DNA from: Chitinophagaceae bacterium UBA1931
GTDB lineage: Bacteria; Bacteroidota; Bacteroidia; Chitinophagales; Chitinophagaceae
DNA length: 64,000 nucleotides
Direction of reading: 5' to 3'
Assembly: GCA_002337125.1 (NCBI GenBank)
Contig: DDFJ01000004.1
Location: forward strand, 248,001-312,000
Shown: piece after piece, positions 17,835 to 25,585 of the stretch
Layout: every line of letters begins with the position of its first letter
How positions within the stretch are numbered: the stretch's first letter is position 1
Position numbers and translations under genes: made by a program
Notes under the pieces: model-generated
Seen by the model: the letters and a program-made list of their open reading frames with translations, nothing else
Database searches by the model: none
What the model was told of the DNA's origin: nothing

Positions 17835-18704
17835 CTAATTAAGCCGGAGATCGGCTCTTCCTATTCGCTGACCGTTATGATAAACCTGAACAGAATACAA
17901 ACCTGCTTCAATATCGCCGGGTTTGATTGTGAGTGAAATGCGTTTCGGCTCTCCTTTGCTGTAATTTAATGTGCTTTTCCGGGTGTAAGGAATACGTACA
18001 CCATTAGCTGCAGCAAACATACCTGCCTGCCATTGATCGTCTTGTATTACACGCCCACCGGGAGCCGTAACAACAATATAAATTTCTGCATCGCTGAATG
18101 ATGATGTATTGTTTTGCAAAGAACAGGCAACAGTTAAATAATCTGTTTCATCAGCCTTTGTGGTTGAATTATTTGAACCCGATGCGATTGCTTTAATCGT
18201 TGTATTTGATGCCGATAGCTTATCCGAAACATTTTCCTTTTCAGCAGCTGTATTTTTTATTGGAGCAGATAAGGCCTGTTCAGTTGCAGTATTCTTATTA
18301 TTTTGTTTTGGCTGATCAGTTTTTACCTTTTGTCCTTTATTAACCTGGTTTATCTTTTGCTCCAGCGCCAGAATTTTATCTTCTGCTTTCTTCAAATCTT
18401 CTTTTGTTATGTTACTTACGTTGAGGATAATACCTATTTCAGATCGGAGACTATCTATCTCCCCTATCTTTTGATTCAGTTCAGTGTTCAGCGAATCTTT
18501 ATCAACCTGTACTGTTCCCAAGCGGATTAAAGCACTGGCATAGTTACGCTGCAGTGAATCATTCACTGCCTGCTGGTTGACGCTGTCTTTCTTAACCAAA
18601 GTTTTATCAGATGAATAACGGCTTTTATCATAAATATAGTAACCCCATGTTGCTACAAGGCAGAGTGAAACAATTAACAACAATATGGTTTTACCGTCTT
18701 TCAT
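17835..18704 (-). CDS. membrane-anchored coiled-coil protein
   Basis: 289 residues. One N-terminal membrane helix (ILLLIVSLCLVATWGYYIY) is followed by a coiled coil of about 100 residues (SLNTELNQKIGEIDSLRSEI; KKAEDKILALEQKI), a low-complexity Asn/Thr/Lys linker, and a C-terminal beta-sandwich-like domain (TVACSLQNNTSSFSDAEIYIVVTAPGG; RISLTIKPGDIEAGLYSVQVYHNGQ). It would sit in the inner membrane facing the periplasm. No family recognised. The gene upstream of the exported ASKHA protein on the same strand suggests a shared envelope function. Confidence 0.72.
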   Translation of the reverse strand: MKDGKTILLLIVSLCLVATWGYYIYDKSRYSSDKTLVKKDSVNQQAVNDSLQRNYASALIRLGTVQVDKDSLNTELNQKIGEIDSLRSEIGIILNVSNITKEDLKKAEDKILALEQKINQVNKGQKVKTDQPKQNNKNTATEQALSAPIKNTAAEKENVSDKLSASNTTIKAIASGSNNSTTKADETDYLTVACSLQNNTSSFSDAEIYIVVTAPGGRVIQDDQWQAGMFAAANGVRIPYTRKSTLNYSKGEPKRISLTIKPGDIEAGLYSVQVYHNGQRIGRADLRLN

Positions 18705-18779
18705 TCGGCTGCAAACTAATCATTAAAATGTTGTGGCTGTGACCTCTGTTAAGGTTTGTGGAAAAGCTGTGAAATGAAA

Positions 18780-18800
18780 ATCCCCCGGCATGCGGGGGAT
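18780..18800 (-). terminator. intrinsic terminator of the DUF2911 gene
   Basis: ATCCCCC / GGGGGAT around GGCATGC, with TTTTCATTT following on the minus strand. It lies 22 bases beyond the stop at 18823. Confidence 0.8.
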
Positions 18801-18822
18801 CTGGAGTTATTGAATAAACATT

Positions 18823-19341
18823 TTATTGACTTACCGTAAAGATGACTTCAAGTTTTTCCCACATAATGGAAACACTTCCATCTACTTTACCTTCAATTTT
18901 CAATTGCTCGGTAAATGCACTCGCAAAACCGGGACGAACTGTAACACGTAATGCATCATCAGCCTGGTTGTATTTAAATGCTCCCCACTGGTTTGCATTT
19001 TTGCTGAAGATGATAACCCACTCATCCTTTCCGGGAATGGTAAACAACGCATACTTACCTTTAGGTAAAGCCTTTCCTTCAACTTTTACATCCTGGTCAG
19101 TTTCAAAAACAGTTGCTTCATTTGCACCGGTACGCCATACTTCACCATATGGAACTAATTTACCCCAGATTTCACGGCCCTTTACTGAAGGTGCGCTGTA
19201 ACTTATTTTAATTGTAGCAGTACCAACCTTAAACTCAGTAGATTCAGGAGGGCTCGGACGTTTACTTTTATCATTCTGCGCACAGGCATTAACTGTAATT
19301 AAAAGCGAGACCACAGTCATTAAAGCCAGTAATTGTTTCAT
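18823..19341 (-). CDS. DUF2911 domain lipoprotein
   Basis: 172 residues. The N-terminus ends in a probable lipobox (TVNAC), so it is likely lipid-anchored. The DUF2911 signature is visible: IKISYSAPSVKGREIWGKLVPYGEVWRTGANEATVFE, followed by PKGKYALFTIPGKDEWVIIFSKN. The family is widespread in Bacteroidota and has no firm function. Its strongly conserved RTGANE and PYG motifs suggest a ligand-binding beta-sandwich. Monocistronic, with its own terminator. Confidence 0.9.
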   Translation of the reverse strand: MKQLLALMTVVSLLITVNACAQNDKSKRPSPPESTEFKVGTATIKISYSAPSVKGREIWGKLVPYGEVWRTGANEATVFETDQDVKVEGKALPKGKYALFTIPGKDEWVIIFSKNANQWGAFKYNQADDALRVTVRPGFASAFTEQLKIEGKVDGSVSIMWEKLEVIFTVSQ

Positions 19342-19468
19342 GTGTATTTTTTTTAATCGTTAACAATAACATTTATCAGTCGCATAAACTATGCCTTTAG
19401 CTGCATGCTTGCTGAAATTTATTCCAAAGTATTAAAACACTTCCATTTTTACAACCTTACATGTTGTA

Positions 19469-22054
19469 CTATTTCTGCTCAGCTGTTTTCTTTTCAAAAT
19501 AAGTTTTATCAGTTGCCAGTTTCTGTACTTCGCTCAGCGATGCGATATAGATACTTCTTCCATGCGTACCCAGTACAATTTCATTTTCCCGTTCCTGAAA
19601 AGCAATATCATGAACTGCAACGCCGGGTAAGCCAGCACTCCATGCCATACAACTTACGCCACCATCAACTGACACATACAATCCATGATCAGTTCCTATA
19701 TAAAGTACATTTTCAGCTTTGGGATCTTCTTTCACCACATTAACAGGTTCAACCGGCAGATCCAAACATATTTGCTTCCATGTTGCGCCATAATCATCAC
19801 TCATAAATACATAAGAATTGAAATGATCGTTGCGGTAACCATTTAAGGAAACGTATACCCTGCCCTCTTTAAACTTTGATGCTGTAACCCGGCTCACATA
19901 CAAACCCTGAACATTCTTGGGAAGCTTTGCATAAATGGGTGTCCAGCTATAGCCACCATCTTTTGTAACATGAATAAGTCCGTCGTCGCTACCAACATAG
20001 ATTAAGCCAAACCTTATGGGTGATTCACTTATTGTTACCAATGTACCAAAGGGAACATTTCCTTCTTTTTTACCACCGGTTAAATCGGCACTGAGATTGA
20101 CTAAATTTTCACCCTTATTGAAACTTCTGTGAAAACGGTTGCTGCCATAATAAAAAACATCCTGGTTGTGTTTCGATAAAAGTATCGGCGTTTGCCAGTT
20201 AAAACGCAAAGGCTTCTCGCCTAATTCATGCGCTGGCCGCACATTTGCTCTTACAACATAGGGTTTGGTTTTATCAACTCTTGAATATGCACCAAACTGG
20301 TATCCTGTATATACAGTTGTATTATCTCTTGTATCAACCTGCACCTGCATACCATCACCACCATTTATTGCTTTGAACGCATAGCTTCCATCATCCTGCC
20401 AATCGTTACTTTCTTTGTTGTTTGAAGGGCCGTACCATGTGCCATTATCCTGCAAACCTCCGTATACGTTGTAGGGCTTTGCATCATCAACAGTTACTGC
20501 ATAAAACTGGCCAACTGCCGGAGCATTGGCTTTAAACCAGGTATCGCCATCATCGTAAGATATATTTACACCTCCGTCATTTCCATTGATGATATGTGAA
20601 TCTTTTTTGGGATCAACCCACAATGCATGATGATCTGCATGTACGTTTCCCTTATCAATCACTTTAAAATTTTTGCCTCCATCTGTACTTAACATGGCAT
20701 TGTAACCAAGAATAAAAACTTTATCTGGATTTGAGTGAGATGTAAACACTTTGGCGAAATAATAACCATATGTGCTGAATAATGTCAAAGGCTTTTCATT
20801 CACTTTTTTCCACGATTGACCGGCATTATCGCTGCGGTAAACTTCACAACCTTTGATGCCATTATTACTAAAGCCATCATCACCGGCATCAAAATAATCC
20901 CATAATGCAACTGGCTGAATTTTGCCAGCAGTAATCATCTCTTTCACAACGGCAGCCGTGTACTTTGACGGATAACGCTGTTTACGTAAAAACGATTCCA
21001 GCTTTTTATCATCAAGTGCAAGAAATTGTTCTTTACTCATCGTTTTAAAATCTTTCAACTGCAAAACTGTGTCAGCATTTTTTTTAGATGATGTATCAGG
21101 AACAGCTTCGTTATTATCAATTATTGCATAAACAATATTGGGGTTTTGAGGAAATACAGTTAGCCCGATTCTGCCCAGTTTCTTTCCTTCAGCAAAACCA
21201 CTTCCTGCCCCGCTGATGAGTTTCCATGTATTACCGCCATCATTACTTTTGTAAATGCCGCTTGTTGCACCACTTTCTTCAAACTTCCATGCACGCCTTG
21301 TACGATACCATACAGCAGCATACAACTCAGTAGGGTTGTTGGGATTAATGTCCATTTCAACTGCACCTGTATTTTCATCCACAAACAAGGTTTGCTTCCA
21401 TGTTTTTCCGCCATCGGTTGTTTTAAAAATTCCTCTTTCTTTATTGGGTGAATAAAGATGTCCGAGTGCAGCAACCCATGCTGTATTAGGATCAGTTGGG
21501 TGCAACTGAATTTTTCCGATATGCTGTGTTTCACCCAAACCAAGATATTCCCATGTTTTTCCATTATCAGTGCTTTTGTAAACACCATCACCTGCATACG
21601 AAGACCGGCTGCTGTTCACCTCGCCTGTACCTACCCAAAGAACCCGGCTTCCATACCATTTCACAGCAATATCTCCAATAGTCATTACACGCTGGTTATC
21701 GAAAATGGGTACAAATGACTGACCATTGTTTTTTGTGTACCATAAACCACCACTGGCATAAGCTACATAAAACTCAGTTGGGTCTTCCGGATTTGCTTCG
21801 ATATCAGTCACCCTTCCGCTCATAATCGACGGACCAATGTTGCGGAACTTCGCATCTTTTAACAATGATTTTTTTTCAAGTTCTTTCCGCATTTGTATTC
21901 CCTTATCCCGTTCATCAGCAGTTGTTGGCTTAATTTGTGCAACACTGAAAAAAGAAAAAAGTACGAAAGACAGAACAGCGGTAATTTTGATAAGGCAATT
22001 TTTACCAATTGCAGCCGTTTTAAATTGAGGCATTTGAGTTGATTTTAATCTCAT
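19469..22054 (-). CDS. secreted VPS10/sortilin-like BNR-repeat protein
   Basis: 861 residues with a signal peptide (hydrophobic core ITAVLSFVLFSFF, cut near VAQ). At least eight Asp-box/BNR motifs of the type SxDxGxTW mark a ten-bladed propeller: STDNGKTW, TTDGGKTW, SNDGGNTW, SDNAGQSW, STDGGKNF, SYDDGDTW, TKDGGYSW and SDDYGATW. Such proteins are annotated as glycosyl hydrolase or VPS10 domain proteins and are common in Bacteroidota, but the catalytic residues of sialidases or xyloglucanases cannot be assigned here. An alternative ATG at 22033 would shorten the signal region. The ATG at 22054 is only three bases from the start of the divergent gene, and a TAAGTTTG box at 22080-22087 lies inside that neighbour. 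Confidence 0.85.
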   Translation of the reverse strand: MRLKSTQMPQFKTAAIGKNCLIKITAVLSFVLFSFFSVAQIKPTTADERDKGIQMRKELEKKSLLKDAKFRNIGPSIMSGRVTDIEANPEDPTEFYVAYASGGLWYTKNNGQSFVPIFDNQRVMTIGDIAVKWYGSRVLWVGTGEVNSSRSSYAGDGVYKSTDNGKTWEYLGLGETQHIGKIQLHPTDPNTAWVAALGHLYSPNKERGIFKTTDGGKTWKQTLFVDENTGAVEMDINPNNPTELYAAVWYRTRRAWKFEESGATSGIYKSNDGGNTWKLISGAGSGFAEGKKLGRIGLTVFPQNPNIVYAIIDNNEAVPDTSSKKNADTVLQLKDFKTMSKEQFLALDDKKLESFLRKQRYPSKYTAAVVKEMITAGKIQPVALWDYFDAGDDGFSNNGIKGCEVYRSDNAGQSWKKVNEKPLTLFSTYGYYFAKVFTSHSNPDKVFILGYNAMLSTDGGKNFKVIDKGNVHADHHALWVDPKKDSHIINGNDGGVNISYDDGDTWFKANAPAVGQFYAVTVDDAKPYNVYGGLQDNGTWYGPSNNKESNDWQDDGSYAFKAINGGDGMQVQVDTRDNTTVYTGYQFGAYSRVDKTKPYVVRANVRPAHELGEKPLRFNWQTPILLSKHNQDVFYYGSNRFHRSFNKGENLVNLSADLTGGKKEGNVPFGTLVTISESPIRFGLIYVGSDDGLIHVTKDGGYSWTPIYAKLPKNVQGLYVSRVTASKFKEGRVYVSLNGYRNDHFNSYVFMSDDYGATWKQICLDLPVEPVNVVKEDPKAENVLYIGTDHGLYVSVDGGVSCMAWSAGLPGVAVHDIAFQERENEIVLGTHGRSIYIASLSEVQKLATDKTYFEKKTAEQK

Positions 22055-22057
22055 ATT

Positions 22058-22792
22058 ATGAAAAGCAGAATAGTTATTTCAAACTTACGAAGGTTGTTGT
22101 TAAGTGCAGCGGTGCTTATTCTTTTTTGTATAAGCGGTTCAGCGCAATGTAAGGATTACACAATAGGCGTTAAAGGCGATACATTAAACTGTACCGATAT
22201 AAAAGGGCTACGGCAGGGTAAATGGGTGAACCATGTTGATGAAATAAGAGGTGAACCCGGCTATGAAGAAGAAGGCGAATACAGGGCTGGAAAGAAAGAA
22301 GGTGTATGGCGTAAGTATAATCTGCAGGGCGATTTACTTGCAGTAGAAAACTACCGTTGGGGAAATAAGCATGGCAAACAACAGTACTTTAATGCCATGG
22401 GCGATATAATTCGGGAAGAAAGCTGGCTTTCGCAAAACCCCGATCATCCAACGGAAACTGTTGAAGTATTCGACATAAATGATCCAAAGAAAGTGTACCT
22501 GGTTGAAGTAAAAATGGAAGCTTCAACTGTGCCGCATGGGTTGTGGCTTTTTTATGAACCCGAAACCGGCAAAGTGATCAAAAAAGAAAACTACATTTTG
22601 GGTAAGATCGACGATGGCTCCGGAACAGGAAATGGAATTATAAAAAAGGATGATAACAGTGAAGTAAATAACGGAACTGAAAAAAAAGAAGAAACAAAGA
22701 CCAAACCCAAGCCCAAAGAGGTGATGGATTATGAAAAGAAAAACAATGGCAAGAAAAAAATAAAAGTACGAACCGGCCAAACAGGAGGATAA
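22058..22792 (+). CDS. exported MORN-repeat-like protein (YwqK-type)
   Basis: 244 residues with a signal peptide (LLSAAVLILFCISGSAQ). The core holds MORN-like repeats of the form G.R.G.W..Y...G: GLRQGKWVNHVDE, YRAGKKEGVWRKYNLQGDLL, YRWGNKHGKQQYFNAMGDII and ASTVPHGLWLFYEPETGKVI. Proteins like this are often labelled toxin-antitoxin YwqK family, which is only a name for the repeat. The C-terminal 50 residues are Lys/Glu/Asn-rich and probably disordered. A perfect terminator follows. Confidence 0.82.
   Translation: MKSRIVISNLRRLLLSAAVLILFCISGSAQCKDYTIGVKGDTLNCTDIKGLRQGKWVNHVDEIRGEPGYEEEGEYRAGKKEGVWRKYNLQGDLLAVENYRWGNKHGKQQYFNAMGDIIREESWLSQNPDHPTETVEVFDINDPKKVYLVEVKMEASTVPHGLWLFYEPETGKVIKKENYILGKIDDGSGTGNGIIKKDDNSEVNNGTEKKEETKTKPKPKEVMDYEKKNNGKKKIKVRTGQTGG
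22080..22087 (-). promoter_or_regulatory. -7 element of the BNR-repeat gene inside the neighbouring CDS
   Basis: On the minus strand this reads TAAGTTTG, a full match to TAnnTTTG, 25 bases upstream of the ATG at 22054. It lies within codons 8-10 of the divergent gene. No good -33 TTG is seen. Confidence 0.5.
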
Positions 22793-22810
22793 CTAATTTT
22801 TCTAAATATA

Positions 22811-22845
22811 AAAGAATGAGCCCCAAAACGGGGCTCATTCTTTTA
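22811..22845 (+). terminator. intrinsic terminator after the MORN-like gene
   Basis: Fourteen-base perfect stem AAAGAATGAGCCCC / GGGGCTCATTCTTT, loop of 5, T run. Confidence 0.92.
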
Positions 22846-22848
22846 ACA

Positions 22849-22866
22849 GGTAGTAAGCCTACTACC
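22849..22866. other. second small hairpin after the terminator
   Basis: GGTAGTA-AGCC-TACTACC, seven base pairs, three bases after the larger terminator stem. Possibly a backup terminator or an operator-like palindrome. Confidence 0.4.
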
Positions 22867-23298
22867 TTGCTTTACTCTCTGCATCACTGCATCTTAATTC
22901 CCTTTTACTGCATTAGAAATGTTATTCTGCATTTTCAGTATTCAAGTTACTGCTGAAAAAAGCTTATTCCAATGACAGGAATTATGACATGTATTGACGA
23001 AAATCAAAACTATCTGCAAATGATTAAAGTTTAGCTGCTCGTTGCTGAATTCATTTCTATTGAAACACGGATTATTGCGTATTAAAAAAGCAAAGATTAT
23101 GTGTATTGTCTTGTCGTAATATCATTGCAAAAAATGCAACAAATTATTTTTGGTTACTAAGGGTTTTTATTAATTGCAGCAATATGATTATTAAATTTTT
23201 ACTGTAAATTAGTTCGTTGTTAAAAGGCATGACTGCTTCAGCATTTCGAACCTTCTTTCTAAAAGCAGAAAGGTTGTTTCACCGGGTAAAAAAAACAA
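22867..23298. other. 432-base gene-free stretch before the CHASE3 kinase
   Basis: No convincing gene. The only feature is four copies of CTGCAT at 22879, 22887, 22908 and 22927, the last three spaced 19-21 bases. The downstream half is very AT-rich and presumably contains the kinase promoter, but no full TAnnTTTG/TTG pair stands out. Confidence 0.4.
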
Positions 23299-25128
23299 AT
23301 GAACAGCTTTATTAACAGATCAATGACGGTTGCCGTTACCCTCCTCATTATTGCTGTTCTTTCAGTAATATTTATCAGCATATTACAGTTCCGGGAAATA
23401 CGTGAAACAAACAGCATCATTACCCGGAATGAAGAAAACCGCTATTTAATGCAGCAATTGTTACTATCTGTTCTGGATAACGAAACCGGTGCCCGTGGTT
23501 ATGTTATTACAGGCAAAGAAGAATTTCTGCAGCCCTTAAAAAACTCTGAACTTTCATTATTAAAATTCAGAAAAGAACTAAGTATTAAAACAATCAATCC
23601 AGTATTAGCAGGTTTATTAAAAGATTCTCTCAGTCCACTGATTGATAAACGCATTGAGTTTTCCAGGCAAATGGTAAGTCTTCGCAAAGAGAACAATGAA
23701 GACAAAGTAAGAACACTTGTAGTTGGAGGAGAAGGAAAGCATTATACAGATGAGCTAAGAAGAATCAGTGAAAAAATGAATGATATCAGAACGGGAATTC
23801 TGAATGATCAAAGAAAGATCAACGAACAATCAATTTACAGGTTAAACTTATTTTTATACATCACACTTGGATTTATTTTTATTCTTTCAATCGTTAATTT
23901 CAGAGAAATTATACGATTTGCTAACAGGCAAAAAGAAACAGAAGCAGAGTTAAAAAAAGGCAAAGAGGTATTTTCAACTTTGTTTTACAAGAGTGCTGTA
24001 ATGAAATTAATATTTGAACCTTCAGAAATCAGGATTCTGGATGTTAACGAAAGTTTTTGTTCTTTTTTCGGCTACTCCAAAGAAGATTTAATTGGGAAAA
24101 CCACCAGTGAAGCCGGAATACTTATCCCCTCTCCTTTGCGTGAACAGGTTTTAGAAAAATTTGCGATTAATGGATCTATAAGAAATGTAGAATCCCAGTT
24201 TAAAACACAAAGAGGCGAACTGAAATGGATTTCAATAAATCTTGATAAAGTTGATATCCAAAACCACCACTGGATTATTGGTTCATACATTGATATTACT
24301 GATCTTAAAAAACAGCAGGAAATTATTGCGAACTATAACCGGGAACTGGAGGAAAGGGTGTTTGAAAAAACCAGGGAGCTCATAAAGAACGAAGAAGAAT
24401 TAAAGGCCCTGAATGAAACGCTGGAAAGAAAAGTGCTGGAAAGAACTGCACAACTTGAAAAGGCCAATAAAGAAATGGAAGCATTTTCATACAGTGTTTC
24501 ACATGATTTAAGAGCACCGCTACGGGGTATTATCGGCTTTGCCAACATCATTGAAGAAGATTACGGGAGCAAAATGGAACAGGAAGAGAAGCGGCTTTTT
24601 ACGATCATTAAAAATAACACCCAGAAAATGGGTAACCTTATTGACGACCTGCTTGCATTTTCACGCCTAGGCCGAAAAGAGTTGACAAGAACTGATGTTG
24701 ATATGGAGGCAATAGTTAAAGAAACAGTAAACGAAGTGGACCAAAAACTTGCAGGTAAAATTGAATGGATTTTAAACCCATTACCACCTGCCGTAGCCGA
24801 TTACAGCACAATTAAGCAGGTTTGGAATAATCTTATTGGTAATGCGGTTAAATACAGCAGTAAAACAGAACATCCAAAAATTGAAATCGGCAGCTTTGAA
24901 AAAGACAACAAGAAGGTCTATTTCATAAAAGACAATGGCGTGGGATTTGATCCTAAATACAAAGACAAACTGTTTCGGGTATTTCAGCGATTGCACAGCG
25001 AAAATGAATTTGAAGGTACAGGAATCGGGCTTGCTCTTTCAGACAAAATAATTACACGACATGGAGGAAACATTTGGGCCGAAGGTGATATAAACAAAGG
25101 AGCAAGTTTTTATTTTACATTGTTATAA
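23299..25128 (+). CDS. CHASE3-PAS sensor histidine kinase
   Basis: 609 residues. Two membrane helices (about 12-32 and 184-202) flank a periplasmic CHASE3 domain (NEETGARGYVITG-type core, here DNETGARGYVITGKEEFL). A PAS domain follows (about 225-340), then a coiled coil (EERVFEKTRELIKNEEELKAL), a HisKA domain with phospho-accepting His402 in FSYSVSHDLRAPLRG, and a HATPase_c domain (VWNNLIGNAVKYSS; DNGVGFDPKYKDKLFRVF; GTGIGLALS). The HisKA type is that of phytochrome-like kinases. The next gene, nine bases on, encodes a stand-alone receiver of the matching Rcp1 type, so the pair probably forms a two-component system. The signal is unknown. Confidence 0.93.
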   Translation: MNSFINRSMTVAVTLLIIAVLSVIFISILQFREIRETNSIITRNEENRYLMQQLLLSVLDNETGARGYVITGKEEFLQPLKNSELSLLKFRKELSIKTINPVLAGLLKDSLSPLIDKRIEFSRQMVSLRKENNEDKVRTLVVGGEGKHYTDELRRISEKMNDIRTGILNDQRKINEQSIYRLNLFLYITLGFIFILSIVNFREIIRFANRQKETEAELKKGKEVFSTLFYKSAVMKLIFEPSEIRILDVNESFCSFFGYSKEDLIGKTTSEAGILIPSPLREQVLEKFAINGSIRNVESQFKTQRGELKWISINLDKVDIQNHHWIIGSYIDITDLKKQQEIIANYNRELEERVFEKTRELIKNEEELKALNETLERKVLERTAQLEKANKEMEAFSYSVSHDLRAPLRGIIGFANIIEEDYGSKMEQEEKRLFTIIKNNTQKMGNLIDDLLAFSRLGRKELTRTDVDMEAIVKETVNEVDQKLAGKIEWILNPLPPAVADYSTIKQVWNNLIGNAVKYSSKTEHPKIEIGSFEKDNKKVYFIKDNGVGFDPKYKDKLFRVFQRLHSENEFEGTGIGLALSDKIITRHGGNIWAEGDINKGASFYFTLL

Positions 25129-25137
25129 ATTCAACTT

Positions 25138-25584
25138 ATGCATTCGAAAACTGTAGAAATTCTGCTGGTAGAAGATAATCTCAATGATGCAGAACTTACA
25201 ATCAGGGAATTAAAAAAGAATAATCTTGCCAACGAATTATATCATGTTCAGGACGGTGAAGAAGCACTGGACTTTATTTTTGGCACTGGCAAGTACAGCG
25301 AAAAACAAGATTTGGCTCACCGTCCAAAATTAATTTTGCTTGATATAAAAATGCCCAAAATGGATGGCATTGAAGTACTTGAAATTATCAAGTCAAATGA
25401 ACTAACAAAAACAATTCCTGTAGTTATGCTCACCTCTTCAAAAGAAGATCCTGATATCAAGAGATGTTACGAACTTGGAGCAAACAGCTATATTGTAAAA
25501 CCTGTAAACTTTGAAGACTTTACAACCGTAATCAGCAGCATCCGATACTATTGGTTACTGATAAATGAACTGCCAAACAAATAA
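25138..25584 (+). CDS. single-domain response regulator (Rcp1/CheY-like)
   Basis: 148 residues, receiver domain only: acidic pair in LLVEDNLNDAELT, phospho-accepting Asp69 in LILLDIKMPKMDG, Thr/Ser in VVMLTSSKED, Lys in YIVKPVNF. It has no DNA-binding output, so it should act by protein contact or as a phosphate shuttle. It lies nine bases after the CHASE3 kinase and one base before the hybrid kinase. The order kinase - receiver - receiver-kinase suggests a phosphorelay. Confidence 0.93.
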   Translation: MHSKTVEILLVEDNLNDAELTIRELKKNNLANELYHVQDGEEALDFIFGTGKYSEKQDLAHRPKLILLDIKMPKMDGIEVLEIIKSNELTKTIPVVMLTSSKEDPDIKRCYELGANSYIVKPVNFEDFTTVISSIRYYWLLINELPNK

Positions 25585-25585
25585 G

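Noticed and set aside
22973..23035. 20-codon frame in the gap before the CHASE3 kinase
   Set aside because: No hydrophobic segment, promoter or terminator; too short to separate from chance.
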